DNA of 64,000 nucleotides, taken from positions 2,232,001 to 2,296,000 of the forward strand of contig NZ_CP039290.1 in NCBI RefSeq assembly GCF_004798705.1, read 5' to 3'. This DNA is from Arthrobacter sp. PAMC25564. GTDB taxonomy: Bacteria; Actinomycetota; Actinomycetes; Actinomycetales; Micrococcaceae. The notes beneath the pieces were generated by a model. That model did not search any database and was not told where the DNA came from. It worked only from the letters and a program-made list of their open reading frames with translations. A program made the translations under genes and the position numbers. Below, piece by piece: positions 47,849-58,190 of the stretch (position 1 is the first letter of the stretch; every line of letters starts with the position of its first letter).

Positions 47849-49442
47849 TGTTTTGTCCTTTTCAAGCCTTCCGTCTGCGTTTCTTCCTTACCCGCCGCTT
47901 GCCGCTACGCAGCCCCGGATTCCGCGGGTGCTGGCCATCGCCGGCTCCGACCCCTCCGGCGGAGCGGGGATCCAGGCCGACCTGAAAAGCATCGCCGCGA
48001 ACGGCGGCTACGGGATGGCGGCCATCACCGCCCTGACGGCACAGAACACCCGGGGAGTCCGGGCCGTGCACGTGCCCCCGGCCGAATTCCTCACCGCGCA
48101 GCTGGACGCGATCAGCGAGGACATCATGATCGACGCCGTCAAGATCGGCATGCTGGGGGACGCGGCCGTGATCGACGCCGTCCGCGGCTGGCTCGAAAAG
48201 GTCCGCCCCGGCGTGGTGGTGCTTGATCCGGTGATGGTGGCCACGAGCGGGGACCGGCTCCTGGCGGAGTCCGCCGCGGCCGCCCTGCAGGCCCTGCTGC
48301 CACTGGCTGACCTGATCACGCCGAACCTCGCCGAGCTGGCCATCCTGCTCCAGGAGCCCGTCGCCGCGGACTGGGCCGCGGCCCTGGAACAGGGAAAACG
48401 GCTGGCCGCACTGGCCGGCACCACCGTGCTGGTCAAGGGCGGACACCTGAAGGACGGCGGCGCCGACGGCGGAGGCTGCCCGGACGCGCTCGTCAACACC
48501 GGGGGACTGCTGGGGCACGAGACCGTCGTGGTGCCCGGCGAACGCGTAGCCACCCGCAACAGCCACGGCACCGGCTGTTCGCTGTCCTCGGCGATGGCCA
48601 CCGTATATGCCCGGGTGGGGGACTGGGAGGCCGCCCTCCGGGAGGTCAAGCCCTGGCTGCAGGGCGCCCTGCGGGAGGCGGGGAGCCTCGACGTCGGATC
48701 CGGCAACGGCCCCGTCCACCACTTCCACCACCTCCAGCATCTCAGCCAGGATCATGGCAGCACAGCCCGGGCCCACGGCCCGGCCCCGGCAGAAGGCGAG
48801 TTCGCCGTGGCACTGCGGGAAGGTGCGGCCGCAGACCTGGCCACGATTTTCGGCCTGGACTTCATCCGGGGCCTGGCCGACGGCACGCTGCCCGAGCACG
48901 AGTTCGCCTACTACCTCGCGCAGGACGCCATCTACCTCAACGGCTACTCCCGGGTCCTGGCCCGCGCGGCCGCCCTCGCGCCGTCGGAGGCCGAACAGCT
49001 GTTCTGGGCCCGCTCCGCGCAGAATTGCCTCGAGGTCGAATCCGAGCTGCACCGGACCTGGCTCAGCACCCGCCCGACCGACGCGCACCTGGGTCCCGTC
49101 ACCAAGTCCTATGTGGACCACCTGCTCGCTGCCTCGGTCGCAGGCAGCTACGGGGTGCTGGTGGCCGCGGCCCTGCCGTGCTTCTGGCTCTACGCCGAGG
49201 TCGGGGCCACGCTGCACGGGGAGTTCCTCGCGGCCGGCGCCCCGCCGGAGCACCCCTACGCGGACTGGCTGCGGACCTACGCCGACGAGGAGTTTGCCGC
49301 CGCGACCCGGCAGGCGATCGCCTTCACCGATGCGGCAGCGCGGTCCGCCTCGGAAAGCGAACGGAATGCCATGGTGCTGGCCTTCCGGCAGTCGGCGCGC
49401 TATGAAGTCGATTTCTTCGACGCGCCGAGGCTGCACTCTTGA
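47844..49442 (+). CDS. thiD: ThiD-TenA fusion: HMP/HMP-P kinase and aminopyrimidine aminohydrolase
   Basis: The 532-residue protein joins two thiamin enzymes. Residues 26-285 are ThiD: AIAGSDPSGGAGIQAD near 31-46, VLDPVMVATSGD, and the ATP anion hole NSHGTGCSLSSA near 238. After a His/Gly-rich linker (about 290-315), residues 316-530 form TenA: YLAQDAIYL with the base-binding Asp, ALPCFWLYAE with the catalytic Cys near 445, and YADEEF with Glu. ThiD phosphorylates HMP; TenA salvages amino-HMP from broken thiamin. The ATG 47844 lies in the TPP aptamer. TTG 47853 is an alternative start, 9 nt from GAAGGG. Confidence 0.95.
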   Translation: MSVLSFSSLPSAFLPYPPLAATQPRIPRVLAIAGSDPSGGAGIQADLKSIAANGGYGMAAITALTAQNTRGVRAVHVPPAEFLTAQLDAISEDIMIDAVKIGMLGDAAVIDAVRGWLEKVRPGVVVLDPVMVATSGDRLLAESAAAALQALLPLADLITPNLAELAILLQEPVAADWAAALEQGKRLAALAGTTVLVKGGHLKDGGADGGGCPDALVNTGGLLGHETVVVPGERVATRNSHGTGCSLSSAMATVYARVGDWEAALREVKPWLQGALREAGSLDVGSGNGPVHHFHHLQHLSQDHGSTARAHGPAPAEGEFAVALREGAAADLATIFGLDFIRGLADGTLPEHEFAYYLAQDAIYLNGYSRVLARAAALAPSEAEQLFWARSAQNCLEVESELHRTWLSTRPTDAHLGPVTKSYVDHLLAASVAGSYGVLVAAALPCFWLYAEVGATLHGEFLAAGAPPEHPYADWLRTYADEEFAAATRQAIAFTDAAARSASESERNAMVLAFRQSARYEVDFFDAPRLHS

Positions 49443-49796
49443 CCTGACCGGCCCCGCATTGCCTGTACGATAGTCGGGCACGGTTCCGGATATTATCGCG
49501 GTACCACGTGGTCACTGCCGCGTGGCGCCTATCACGAACTATCCACCGGAACCAGCCTCATTTGCGGCCGAAGGCAAAATTAGCGTAGTCTAGATCTTCG
49601 GTGCTTACGCCAACACTTGGGTTATGACCTTGAGGACACTTCATTCGATACCGAATGGAATTGTCCACGGGATAGCTCATGGGTTCCCCCGGGGAACCCA
49701 CCGGCGTAGAGGCACAGCGTGAGCCGGACCAAATAACTTGGACCCAGGTTCCGCACGCAAATCTAGTAATAAACGTCGAGAGAAGTGAGTTCCACA
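49443..49796 (+). other. 354-bp leader region of rplU
   Basis: No gene is present between thiD and rplU. The stretch is less GC-rich than its flanks and contains a 10-bp near-loopless palindrome at 49680-49700 and an extended -10-like TGTACGAT near 49464. The length suggests a long 5' leader for the ribosomal-protein operon, perhaps an L21-type leader, but I cannot identify a known class. Confidence 0.45.
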
Positions 49797-50105
49797 GTGG
49801 TGTACGCGATTGTCCGCGCAGGCGGCCGCCAAGAGAAGGTTTCCGTTGGAGACTTCGTTACCCTGAACCGCGTCCCCGGTGGAGCCGGCAGCACCTTTGA
49901 GCTGCCCGCACTGCTCCTGGTAGACGGTGACAAGGTTACGTCCGCTGCCGCGGACCTGGCCAAGGTAACGGTTACGGCTGAGATCCTCGAAGACCTTCGT
50001 GGTCCGAAGATCGTCATCCAGAAGTTCAAGAACAAGACCGGCTACAAGAAGCGCCAGGGTCACCGTCAGGAATTGACCAAGGTCAAGATCACCGGTATCA
50101 AGTAA
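49797..50105 (+). CDS. rplU: 50S ribosomal protein L21 (bL21)
   Basis: The 102-residue protein starts [15 protein letters not shown] and ends with the Lys-rich [10 protein letters not shown] tail that binds 23S rRNA. The family begins at Met-Val-Tyr, so GTG 49797 is chosen over the GTG 12 nt upstream. GAGAGAAG lies about 12 nt upstream. It heads the rplU-rpmA-obg series. Confidence 0.96.
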   Translation: MVYAIVRAGGRQEKVSVGDFVTLNRVPGGAGSTFELPALLLVDGDKVTSAAADLAKVTVTAEILEDLRGPKIVIQKFKNKTGYKKRQGHRQELTKVKITGIK

Positions 50106-50166
50106 CTAACCGTTACTGTTCAGGTTTTCAGCAGATTCCCCAGAATTTTTAAGGCAGGCATTTCAG

Positions 50167-50430
50167 ATGGCACATAAAAAAGGCGCGAGTTCCACTCGCA
50201 ACGGTCGTGACTCCAACGCCCAGTACCTCGGCGTCAAGCGCTTCGGCGGCCAGGTAGTTTCCGCAGGCGAGATCATCGTCCGCCAGCGCGGCACCCACTT
50301 CCACCCGGGCGCCGGCGTCGGCCGCGGCGGGGACGACACCCTGTTCGCACTGGCCCCCGGTGCAGTCGAGTTCGGCACCCGCCGTGGTCGTCGCGTTGTG
50401 AACATCGTGGCTGCTGCAGCTGCAGAGTAA
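50167..50430 (+). CDS. rpmA: 50S ribosomal protein L27 (bL27)
   Basis: The 87-residue protein has [16 protein letters not shown] at the N-terminus, which reaches the peptidyl transferase centre, and [20 protein letters not shown]. There is no cleavable N-terminal extension of the Firmicutes kind. AAGGCAGG precedes ATG. It lies 61 nt after rplU and 117 nt before obg. Confidence 0.97.
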   Translation: MAHKKGASSTRNGRDSNAQYLGVKRFGGQVVSAGEIIVRQRGTHFHPGAGVGRGGDDTLFALAPGAVEFGTRRGRRVVNIVAAAAAE

Positions 50431-50547
50431 CAACAAGTTCTAAATCGGTGGGGCGGGCCATTAGGTCCGCTCCACCGGTGTTTTAACCGCATTACAATCA
50501 TCTTGGGCCTCCTTGGGGGCCCGGGGAACAGCACTGAGGAGATCCAC

Positions 50548-52137
50548 GTGGCGAGCTTTGTAGACCGGGTAGTACTGCACGTATCCGGCGGTACCGGCGG
50601 CCACGGCTGTGTCTCCGTCCACCGGGAGAAGTTCAAGCCCCTCGGTGGCCCCGACGGCGGCAACGGCGGCAATGGCGGCGATGTCATCCTGCGCGTCGAC
50701 CCGCAGACCACCACCCTGCTGGACTACCACCATGCCCCCCACCGCCACGCCACCAATGGCGGCCCCGGCATGGGCGACTGGCGCGGCGGCAAGAACGGCG
50801 AGACCCTGATCCTTCCGGTTCCCGAGGGCACCGTGGTCAAGTCCAAGGACGGCACCGTCCTGGCCGACCTCGTCGGCGAAGGCACCGAATACATTGCGGC
50901 TGCCGGCGGCATCGGCGGCCTCGGCAACGCCTCGCTCTCCTCGCAGAAGCGCCGCGCGCCAGGCTTTGCCCTGCTCGGAATCGAGGGCGAGTCCAGCGAC
51001 ATCGTCCTGGAACTGAAGTCCATCGCGGACATCGCCCTCGTGGGCTTCCCTTCGGCGGGCAAGTCCAGCCTTATCGCGGCGATGTCCGCGGCACGGCCCA
51101 AGATCGCCGACTACCCCTTCACCACGCTGATCCCGAACCTGGGCGTCGTCCAGGCCGGTGAGGTGCGCTTCACCATTGCGGACGTCCCGGGCCTGATCGA
51201 GGGCGCCAGCGAAGGCAAGGGCCTCGGCCACCACTTCCTGCGGCACGTCGAGCGTTGCGCCGCACTGGTGCACGTGCTGGACTGCGGCACGCTGGAATCG
51301 GACCGCGATCCGCTCTCCGACCTGGCCATCATCGAGGCCGAGCTGGAGAAGTATGCCGTGGACATGAGCTACAGCGGAACCGACGGCGAAGTCGTGCCGC
51401 TGAACCACCGCCCCCGCCTCGTCGCCCTTAACAAGGTGGACCTGCCCGACGGCAAGGACATGGCCGAGTTTGTCCGCCCCGAACTCGAATCCCGCGGCTA
51501 CAAGGTCTTTGAAGTCTCCGCGACCAGCCACGAAGGCCTCCGCCAGCTCGGCTTCGCCATGGGCGAGATCGTCAAGGCAGCCCGCGACGCCGTCGCCGCC
51601 GCACCGCCCAAGGTGCACGCACCGGTGCTCAAGCCCCGCGCCGTCAACGAATCCGGCTTCACGATCCGCCGCGAAGAGAAGAACCTGGAGCCGCTGTTCC
51701 GCGTACTCGGCGACAAGCCGGTGCGCTGGGTCAAGCAGACTGACTTCACCAACGAGGAAGCGATCGGCTACCTCGCGGACCGCCTCGCCAAGCTCGGCAT
51801 CGAAAATGAGCTGTTCAAGAAGGGCGCCAAGCCGGGCGACACTGTCGTCATCGGCGAGGACGACGGCGTCGTCTTCGACTGGGAGCCGACCATGATGGCC
51901 GGCGCCGAACTGTTGGCCTCCCCGCGCGGCACCGACGTCCGCTTCGCGGACATCGGCGATCGCCCCACCCGCGGGCAGAAGCGCGACGAGCAGCTCGAGC
52001 GCCGCGAGGCCAAGGCCGCCGCCCGCGCCGAACTCGAAGCCGAACGCAAAGCCGGCATCTGGACCGAATCCGTCAGCGGCCGCCGCGCCGCCAAGCCGCT
52101 CAAGGAGAGTGGACTGGGCGAAACAGATGACGAGTAA
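50548..52137 (+). CDS. obg: Obg/CgtA GTPase
   Basis: The 529-residue protein has a Gly-rich Obg fold (1-158), a G domain with [28 protein letters not shown] and SATSHEGL, and a C-terminal OCT domain (about 345-425) followed by a charged tail rich in Arg, Glu and Ala. It binds the 50S subunit and monitors (p)ppGpp and GTP. GAGGAG is 8 nt before GTG 50548. Its last 11 nt overlap proB. Confidence 0.97.
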   Translation: MASFVDRVVLHVSGGTGGHGCVSVHREKFKPLGGPDGGNGGNGGDVILRVDPQTTTLLDYHHAPHRHATNGGPGMGDWRGGKNGETLILPVPEGTVVKSKDGTVLADLVGEGTEYIAAAGGIGGLGNASLSSQKRRAPGFALLGIEGESSDIVLELKSIADIALVGFPSAGKSSLIAAMSAARPKIADYPFTTLIPNLGVVQAGEVRFTIADVPGLIEGASEGKGLGHHFLRHVERCAALVHVLDCGTLESDRDPLSDLAIIEAELEKYAVDMSYSGTDGEVVPLNHRPRLVALNKVDLPDGKDMAEFVRPELESRGYKVFEVSATSHEGLRQLGFAMGEIVKAARDAVAAAPPKVHAPVLKPRAVNESGFTIRREEKNLEPLFRVLGDKPVRWVKQTDFTNEEAIGYLADRLAKLGIENELFKKGAKPGDTVVIGEDDGVVFDWEPTMMAGAELLASPRGTDVRFADIGDRPTRGQKRDEQLERREAKAAARAELEAERKAGIWTESVSGRRAAKPLKESGLGETDDE

Positions 52138-53278
52138 GGCCGTCACTGTGCCCGGTTCAGCGCTCACCCCGGACAGATCCGTGCTGTCCGGGGCCCGCCG
52201 GATCGTGGTCAAGGTGGGCTCGTCCTCGCTGACCTCGATCAAGGGCGGCATCGCGGAGGAGGCCCTGACGGACCTCGCCGATGCCCTCGCCCACAAGCGC
52301 AACGCCGGCACCGAGATCATCCTGGTGTCTTCCGGTGCCATCGCGGCCGGCCTGGCTCCCCTCGGTCTGGAGAAGCGTCCCCGTGACCTCGCCACCCAGC
52401 AGGCCGCCGCCAGCGTCGGCCAGGGCCTGCTGATGGCCCGGTACACGCACGCATTCGGGGCGCACGGGGTGACCGTCAGCCAGGTGCTCCTCACCGCCGA
52501 TGACTTCATGCGGCGCAGCCAGCACACCAACGCGTTCCGGGCCCTGAACCGGCTGCTCAACCTCGGCGTCGTTCCCGTGGTCAACGAGAACGACACCGTC
52601 GCCACGCACGAGATCCGCTTCGGCGACAACGACCGGCTCGCCGCCCTCGTCGCCCACCTCGTCCGCGCCGACGCACTCGTGCTGCTCTCCGACGTCGACG
52701 CGCTCTACGACGGTCCGCCCTCGCACGGCGCCAAGCGGATTCCGCACGTCGCCGGGCCCCAGGACCTCGTGGGCGTCTCGATCGGCCGCACCGGCAAGGC
52801 CGGGGTCGGTACCGGGGGCATGCTCACCAAGGTCGAGGCAGCATCCATCGCGGCGGGCTCGGGCATCCACGCCCTCGTGACGTCCACACCCAACGCGGCC
52901 GCCGCGCTGGCGGGGGAGGACGTGGGGACCTGGTTCTCCGTCAACGGCTCGCGGAAGCCGATCCGGCTGCTGTGGCTGGCCCACCTTGCTTCGGTGGAGG
53001 GCACCCTCGTGCTCGACGACGGCGCGGTCAGGGCCGTGCGGGAGCGCCACACCTCGCTGCTGCCGGCCGGCATCTCCGCCGTCCACGGCCACTTCGAGGC
53101 CGGCGACGCGGTGGAGATGGTATCGCCGGACGGCACGGTGATTGCCCGCGGGCTGGTCAACTACGCCGCCGCCGAACTGCCGCAGATGCTGGGCCGGTCC
53201 ACCAAGGAACTCGGCAAGGCCCTGGGCCGCGGATATGACCGGGTCGTGGTTCATGTTGACGACCTGGTGCTGGTCTGA
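52127..53278 (+). CDS. proB: Glutamate 5-kinase
   Basis: The 383-residue protein has an amino-acid-kinase domain ([45 protein letters not shown]) and a C-terminal PUA domain from about 290. It makes glutamyl-5-phosphate, the first step of proline synthesis, and is feedback-inhibited by proline. ATG 52127 overlaps the obg stop; an upstream GTG at 52109 follows GGAGA too closely. proA follows after 26 nt. Confidence 0.95.
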   Translation: MTSKAVTVPGSALTPDRSVLSGARRIVVKVGSSSLTSIKGGIAEEALTDLADALAHKRNAGTEIILVSSGAIAAGLAPLGLEKRPRDLATQQAAASVGQGLLMARYTHAFGAHGVTVSQVLLTADDFMRRSQHTNAFRALNRLLNLGVVPVVNENDTVATHEIRFGDNDRLAALVAHLVRADALVLLSDVDALYDGPPSHGAKRIPHVAGPQDLVGVSIGRTGKAGVGTGGMLTKVEAASIAAGSGIHALVTSTPNAAAALAGEDVGTWFSVNGSRKPIRLLWLAHLASVEGTLVLDDGAVRAVRERHTSLLPAGISAVHGHFEAGDAVEMVSPDGTVIARGLVNYAAAELPQMLGRSTKELGKALGRGYDRVVVHVDDLVLV

Positions 53279-53304
53279 GCCTCCGGCTCGCCTAAACTTG
53301 AAGC

Positions 53305-54675
53305 ATGACTGAGGCCCTGACTCCCCACGCCGCCGTATTTTCCGAAGGCACAGAATTTTCTGAAGATTCCTCCGGACACGCCGGGACCCCGGCGGTACCG
53401 AAGGCAGGCTCCGCTGCCGACGTCGAGTCCGCCGTCCACGCCATCGCCGACGGCTCCCGGCTTGCCGCCCGCAGGATGGCCCGCGCCAACCGGGCGTGGA
53501 AGGACCGCGGCCTGCGCGCCATCGGCGCCGCGCTGCTCGAGCACAAGAACCAGATCCTCGCCGCCAATGCCAAGGACGTCGCCGCCGGCCGGGCCAACGG
53601 CACCACCGCCGCCCTGCTGGACCGGCTGACCCTCACCGGCAGCCGGATCGAGGCGCTGGCCGCCGCCATGGAGAACCTCGCCGCCCTGCCCGATCCTGTC
53701 GGCAACGTGGTCCGCGGCCAGACGCTGCCCAACGGCCTGCGGCTACGCCAGATCAACGTGCCGATGGGCGTTGTTGCCGCCATCTACGAGGCGCGCCCCA
53801 ACGTCACCGTGGATATTGCCGGACTCGCACTCAAGAGCGGCAACGCCGTTATCCTGCGCGGCGGCAGCGCTGCCGCCGCCACCAACGCCGCCCTCGTCAC
53901 GATCCTCCGCGACGCCCTGGAAACGGCAGGCCTGCCGGCCGACGCCGTCCAGACCATCGACCAGTATGGCCGCGAAGGCGCCAACGTCCTCATGCGCGCC
54001 CGCGGCCGGGTGGACGTGCTGATTCCCCGCGGCGGCCGCGAACTGATCCAGTCCGTCGTGACCAACGCCTCAGTTCCGGTGATCGAGACCGGCGAGGGCA
54101 ACGTCCACATCTACCTGGATGCCTCCGCAAACGAGGAAATGGCGGTGGAGATCCTGCTCAACGCCAAGACCCAGCGGCCCAGCGTCTGCAATACCGTGGA
54201 GACGCTGCTGGTGCACTCCTCCTCCACCGTGCTGCCCGCCGTCGCCGCTGCCCTCCGCGCGGCCGGCGTCACCCTGCACACGGACGCGAGGGTCCGCGCC
54301 GCCCTCCCGGCGTCGATCGAATCCGTGCCCGCCACCGAGGAGGACTGGGCCACCGAGTACATGGACCTGGACCTTGCCGTGGCCATGGTGGACAGCCTGG
54401 ACGACGCCGTCAAGCACATCCGCACCTGGTCCACCGGACACACCGAGGCCATCCTGACCAACGACCTCGCCAACGCCGAGCGCTTCATCGCGGAGGTCGA
54501 CTCCGCCGCCGTGATCGTGAACGCCTCGACCCGGTTCACCGACGGCGGCGAGCTGGGACTGGGTGCCGAAGTGGGGATTTCGACCCAGAAGCTGCACGCG
54601 CGCGGCCCCATGGGACTCACCGAACTGACCACCACGAAGTGGATTGTGCAGGGCGAGGGCCAGATCAGGGGCTAG
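53305..54675 (+). CDS. proA: Glutamate-5-semialdehyde dehydrogenase
   Basis: The 456-residue ALDH-superfamily enzyme has [19 protein letters not shown], the [11 protein letters not shown] loop and the catalytic Cys near residue 295 in [12 protein letters not shown]. An N-terminal extension of about 40 residues is not conserved. It reduces glutamyl-5-phosphate with NADPH. TAAACT (53293-53298) ends 6 nt before ATG 53305, so besides read-through from proB a leaderless transcript seems likely. Confidence 0.95.
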   Translation: MTEALTPHAAVFSEGTEFSEDSSGHAGTPAVPKAGSAADVESAVHAIADGSRLAARRMARANRAWKDRGLRAIGAALLEHKNQILAANAKDVAAGRANGTTAALLDRLTLTGSRIEALAAAMENLAALPDPVGNVVRGQTLPNGLRLRQINVPMGVVAAIYEARPNVTVDIAGLALKSGNAVILRGGSAAAATNAALVTILRDALETAGLPADAVQTIDQYGREGANVLMRARGRVDVLIPRGGRELIQSVVTNASVPVIETGEGNVHIYLDASANEEMAVEILLNAKTQRPSVCNTVETLLVHSSSTVLPAVAAALRAAGVTLHTDARVRAALPASIESVPATEEDWATEYMDLDLAVAMVDSLDDAVKHIRTWSTGHTEAILTNDLANAERFIAEVDSAAVIVNASTRFTDGGELGLGAEVGISTQKLHARGPMGLTELTTTKWIVQGEGQIRG

Positions 54676-54770
54676 CAACGCTGTAACATGGAACGGAAGA
54701 CCGGACGGCCGGGGCATCCGCCGTCGTCAAATCCAGACTTGTCAAAATTTGAACTCAACTAGGGGAGAAC

Positions 54771-55016
54771 ATGCTGTTGCAGCAGATCGCCACATTTGTC
54801 GCCGCCGCCGGCGAATCCGGCCATGAGGAACTGGCGCCGCTTATTGCGCCGCCGCTGGTGATTGGCGGCTCGATGTTCGCGATCCTCCTGGTCCTGATGT
54901 TCATCACGCTGTCCTACTCCAATCTGGGCCGGCGCCATGAGGCCGTCGAGGAGCACGCGGATCCGCACCGCCAGCACACGAACAAGCACGATCACGGCCA
55001 GGCCCAGGGACACTAG
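54771..55016 (+). CDS. Small single-span membrane protein of unknown function
   Basis: The 81-residue protein has a short N-terminal part, one hydrophobic helix at about 26-48 and a hydrophilic tail very rich in His (about 8 of the last 25 residues, [12 protein letters not shown] region). The His cluster could bind metal, but this is inference. GGGGAG is well placed before ATG 54771. It sits between proA and nadD, 14 nt from nadD, so it is likely co-expressed with nadD. Confidence 0.75.
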   Translation: MLLQQIATFVAAAGESGHEELAPLIAPPLVIGGSMFAILLVLMFITLSYSNLGRRHEAVEEHADPHRQHTNKHDHGQAQGH

Positions 55017-55030
55017 CTATTTCCGCCACC

Positions 55031-55744
55031 GTGAAGCAGCGCGGCGCCAAGCGCCGCCTGCGCCTGGGCGTGATGGGCGGTACCTTCGATCCGATCCATC
55101 ACGGCCACCTTGTCGCGGCCAGCGAGGTCGCGGCCAAGTTCGACTTGGATGAAGTGGTGTTCGTGCCCACCGGGCAGCCCTGGCAGAAGTCGAGCCGGAA
55201 GGTCAGCGAGGCCGAACACCGGTACCTCATGACGGTCATCGCCACGGCATCGAACCCCCGGTTCACCGTTAGCAGGGTGGACGTGGACCGGCCAGGTCCC
55301 ACCTACACGATCGATACGCTGCGTGACCTGCGTACGCTGCGCCCCGAGGCGGATCTCTTCTTCATCACCGGCGCGGACGCACTGGCCCAGATTCTTTCCT
55401 GGAAAGACATCGATGAACTCTGGTCGCTGGCGCACTTCGTGGGCGTGACCCGGCCCGGCCATGTGCTGGACGGCATGGGCCGTAAGGATGTCAGCCTGCT
55501 GGAAGTCCCGGCCATGGCCATCTCCTCCACCGACTGCCGCACCCGGGTGTTTGACGGTAATCCGGTCTGGTATCTGGTGCCCGACGGCGTGGTCCAGTAC
55601 ATCGCCAAGTACGGCCTGTACGCCGGCCACGCCGATCCGGCGGAGAGCGTGGCCGAGGACTTTCCGGCGGAGGGCGATCCTGCCCGGATCGACGCGCGGC
55701 ATGACCCAGCCATCGAGATAACCCAACCAGCCCGCACTGAATGA
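55031..55744 (+). CDS. nadD: Nicotinate-nucleotide adenylyltransferase
   Basis: The 237-residue nucleotidyltransferase has [12 protein letters not shown] with the HxGH motif near residues 17-28, VPTGQPWQK, the TYTIDTL helix and [10 protein letters not shown] in place of ISSTxIR. It converts nicotinate mononucleotide to deamido-NAD. A C-terminal tail of about 35 acidic residues is extra. The start is GTG 55031 with no clear ribosome site, so coupling to the upstream gene is probable. Confidence 0.94.
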   Translation: MKQRGAKRRLRLGVMGGTFDPIHHGHLVAASEVAAKFDLDEVVFVPTGQPWQKSSRKVSEAEHRYLMTVIATASNPRFTVSRVDVDRPGPTYTIDTLRDLRTLRPEADLFFITGADALAQILSWKDIDELWSLAHFVGVTRPGHVLDGMGRKDVSLLEVPAMAISSTDCRTRVFDGNPVWYLVPDGVVQYIAKYGLYAGHADPAESVAEDFPAEGDPARIDARHDPAIEITQPARTE

Positions 55745-55751
55745 GTTTGCA

Positions 55752-57071
55752 ATGAGTCAGGAACAGCCACCCGTCCGCAGCCGGCGCGAATTGCGCCAGG
55801 CCAGAGATGAACGCCTGGAAACCAAGCAGCAGGCCGGTACCCCGGGTCCCGGCGCGGTTCCGGCTGCCACTAAACCTGCCTCGAAACCTTCCGCGGCGAA
55901 ACCCGCCGAGCCTGCGCCCGCCGAAATCACCGGCCGGATCCGCCGGGTAGCCGAGGGCCCCGTCGACTCGGTTCCTGCCCCGTCCTCCGCCGAACGGTCA
56001 TCGCAGGTGCGGGCCCGGGACCGGGCCACCCTGCGCACCATCAAGGAACTGGCGGAGAAAGAGGGCCACCTCGCGCCGGGAGGCGCGCCCACCCGGCGCC
56101 AACTGAGACTGCTGCAGCTGGCGGCCGAAACGGCCCCGGCCACCCAGGCGAATCTGATTGTCCCGGCCTCGCCGCGGACCCGTGCCACCCCCGTCGTGGC
56201 CCAGCCTGGCGCCAACCCCGGCGCAAGGCCCGGCACGGGCAAAGACAGCCCGGCCAAGGGCAGTGCAGGCCCGGGACAGGCTGCCAAGGGCACCGGCAAG
56301 GATGCCGACGGCGGCGCGGCACGCCCCGGTGGGCAGCCGCCCGAGGGGATTACGGTCGAGCAGGCCCTGGCCGCCCGGGAACTCCTGGCCGGGCAGGCGC
56401 AGAACCAGATCAAGAAGATGGCGCACATCGCTGCCACGGATCCCGACGCCGTCGATCCGGCAGTGCTGGCCGAGCAGATTGCGCTGGCCGAGCGCACGGC
56501 GGTGCTGAACCGCCGCGCCGCGGCCAAGCAGAAACTGGCTGAACAAACCAGCCAGCCGGCCCCGTTGCGCAACGCTCCCTCGACAGCGAGCAACCTGGCC
56601 ATGGTCACACCGCTGGAATTCGTCGAGGTCCCTGGCGTGGAGCGGCCGGTCATGAAGCGCCCTGCCACGTCCTATGTTCCGGTCGTCACTAACCCGGGCC
56701 CCCGGGTTGAGAACCCCCGGAAGTCCGGCGGGCGCCGGCCGGGATTGTCCCGGCAGCGGGGCTCCGGGCCCACGACCGGCCGTGCCGGTGTGTTGGCCCG
56801 CGCGGAGGCCGCCGCAAGGGCAGCATCCGGGGCTGTGCCGCCCTCAGGTGCAGTCGGCGGAAACCCGGCGGAACCTGAGTCCGAAGAGCAGTTCGCCGGC
56901 AGGGCGCCGGTGGCCGCGAATTCAGCCTATGGGCTTGATCCGCTGGATGCCGCCACGGCCGGCCTCGGCCGGGCCCGCCGGCTCCGGATGATCCAGCTGG
57001 GGGTGCTGGCCCTGGGCGTCGTTGCCCTGATCGTCGGCATCACGCTGATCGCCACCAGTCTGGGGCGCTAG
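55752..57071 (+). CDS. Large disordered protein with one C-terminal membrane helix
   Basis: I do not recognise this 439-residue protein. It begins RSRRELRQARDERLE, a basic helix seen in several actinobacterial membrane proteins. Long Ala/Pro/Gly-rich low-complexity stretches follow (45-70, 130-195, 330-385), with a helical part near 200-265 containing ITVEQALAARELLAGQAQNQIKK. It ends in a single membrane helix at about 413-435, so the bulk should face the cytosol as a tail-anchored protein. It lies 7 nt after nadD and 88 nt before rsfS. Confidence 0.8.
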   Translation: MSQEQPPVRSRRELRQARDERLETKQQAGTPGPGAVPAATKPASKPSAAKPAEPAPAEITGRIRRVAEGPVDSVPAPSSAERSSQVRARDRATLRTIKELAEKEGHLAPGGAPTRRQLRLLQLAAETAPATQANLIVPASPRTRATPVVAQPGANPGARPGTGKDSPAKGSAGPGQAAKGTGKDADGGAARPGGQPPEGITVEQALAARELLAGQAQNQIKKMAHIAATDPDAVDPAVLAEQIALAERTAVLNRRAAAKQKLAEQTSQPAPLRNAPSTASNLAMVTPLEFVEVPGVERPVMKRPATSYVPVVTNPGPRVENPRKSGGRRPGLSRQRGSGPTTGRAGVLARAEAAARAASGAVPPSGAVGGNPAEPESEEQFAGRAPVAANSAYGLDPLDAATAGLGRARRLRMIQLGVLALGVVALIVGITLIATSLGR

Positions 57072-57159
57072 CCCCCGTCCCTGAGCGCCGGTGCCTCGAC
57101 CACCGCGGCGCTGACGAAGCACTTAGACATCAAGCTTTTACACCACAACAAGGAGTCCC

Positions 57160-57561
57160 GTGACTGCAACAGATTCATCCATCGCCACAGCCCGCCACGC
57201 AGCCCGAGCGGCCTCGGACAAGCTGGCCGATGACATCGTCGCCCTGGACGTCAGCGAACGTCTCGCGTTGGCCGACGTGTTCCTGATCGCCTCGGCGCCC
57301 AGCGAACGCCAGGTCAACGCCATCGTCGACGGCATCGAGGAAGAACTCGCCAAGTTTGACCTCAAGCCGACCCGCCGCGAAGGCCGTTCGGGCGGCCGCT
57401 GGGTCCTGCTGGACTATGGCGACATCGTTATCCACGTCCAGCACGAGGAAGACCGCGTGTTCTACGCCCTGGAACGCCTCTGGAAGGACTGCCCGGTGGT
57501 CGATCTCCAGCTCGGCGACGACGTCTCGGCAAAAGCCACGGCCGGAACCGAAACCGAGTAG
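57160..57561 (+). CDS. rsfS: Ribosome silencing factor RsfS
   Basis: The 133-residue protein has the Iojap/RsfS fold: helix AARAASDKLADDIVALDV, strand DVFLIASAPSERQVNAIVDGIEEEL, and DYGDIVIHVQHEEDRVFYALERLWKDCPV. It binds bL14 and blocks subunit joining when nutrients are low. The start is GTG 57160 with AAGGAG upstream. It closes the rplU-to-rsfS series. Confidence 0.95.
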   Translation: MTATDSSIATARHAARAASDKLADDIVALDVSERLALADVFLIASAPSERQVNAIVDGIEEELAKFDLKPTRREGRSGGRWVLLDYGDIVIHVQHEEDRVFYALERLWKDCPVVDLQLGDDVSAKATAGTETE

Positions 57562-57607
57562 GCCGGCTGGAAACAGCCGGAACGTCAACAGCCTGAATAT
57601 GCCCGAT

Positions 57608-57637
57608 TTGGAATTTTCGGAAAGGCTGTTCTAAGAT
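57608..57637 (+). promoter_or_regulatory. Probable promoter of the first tRNA-Ala
   Basis: TTGGAA at 57608-57613 and TAAGAT at 57632-57637 are separated by 18 nt, a good match to a housekeeping sigma promoter. A transcript would start about 70 nt before the tRNA. Confidence 0.6.
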
Positions 57638-57716
57638 ATTTGAGTTGCTTCGGAGAGATCCGGACCAAGTGCGGAGTCGGACGCGTCAGCGGACGGAGTC
57701 GGAGCAACGAAAATTC

Positions 57717-57789
57717 GGGGCTGTGGCGCAGCTGGTAGCGCACCTGCATGGCATGCAGGGGGTCAGGGGTTCGAGTCCCCTCAGCTCCA
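57717..57789 (+). tRNA. tRNA-Ala (anticodon GGC), copy 1
   Basis: The acceptor is GGGGCTG/CAGCTCC with the G3:U70 wobble pair that identifies tRNA-Ala, and discriminator A. The anticodon stem is CCTGC/GCAGG around ATGGCAT. CCA is not encoded. It is identical over all 73 nt to the copy at 58191. A U-tract terminator follows. Confidence 0.97.
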
Positions 57790-57793
57790 CCGG

Positions 57794-57832
57794 ATAATCC
57801 GCCGGAATCGAAAGATTCCGGCGGATTATTTT
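57794..57832 (+). terminator. Rho-independent terminator of tRNA-Ala copy 1
   Basis: A perfect 16-bp stem (57794-57809 with 57814-57829) with a GAAA tetraloop is followed by TTT. Confidence 0.9.
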
Positions 57833-58190
57833 ATGCCCCCGCCGTGCCAACCCATCGGAGACCTCCGGTGTGGCGCGGTCCGGGGGAACTTTGGAACCTA
57901 CAGGGCACCCGAGAGTGCTGAACGACGGCGTGTCCCTGCCAAAGTGCCCCGCGACCGTACCGCCGCTTGCTCAAAGCTGCCACATTGTCGGGGCGGTGGC
58001 CGCGGGCCCTGTGGACAAGGCATTTTTGGGGAATGAAAGGTGCCGCCCCTTCGAAGCCTCCTGGTTTCCTTTCCTTTCACCGGGTTTTTCACTGCATTTC
58101 CCACCGGGCGTGTCGATTCGCGTCTGCGGGAAATGTGGTTTAAGCTGATCAGGTTGCTTTCGGGAACAGAGTTCTTCTCCCGGCGACTTC
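57833..58190. other. Non-coding spacer between the two tRNA-Ala genes
   Basis: No gene is supported in these 358 nt. TTCGCG and TAAGCT (18 nt apart, near 58116-58145) could be the promoter of the second tRNA. Apart from the last ten bases before each tRNA, the spacer is not similar to the region upstream of copy 1. Confidence 0.45.
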
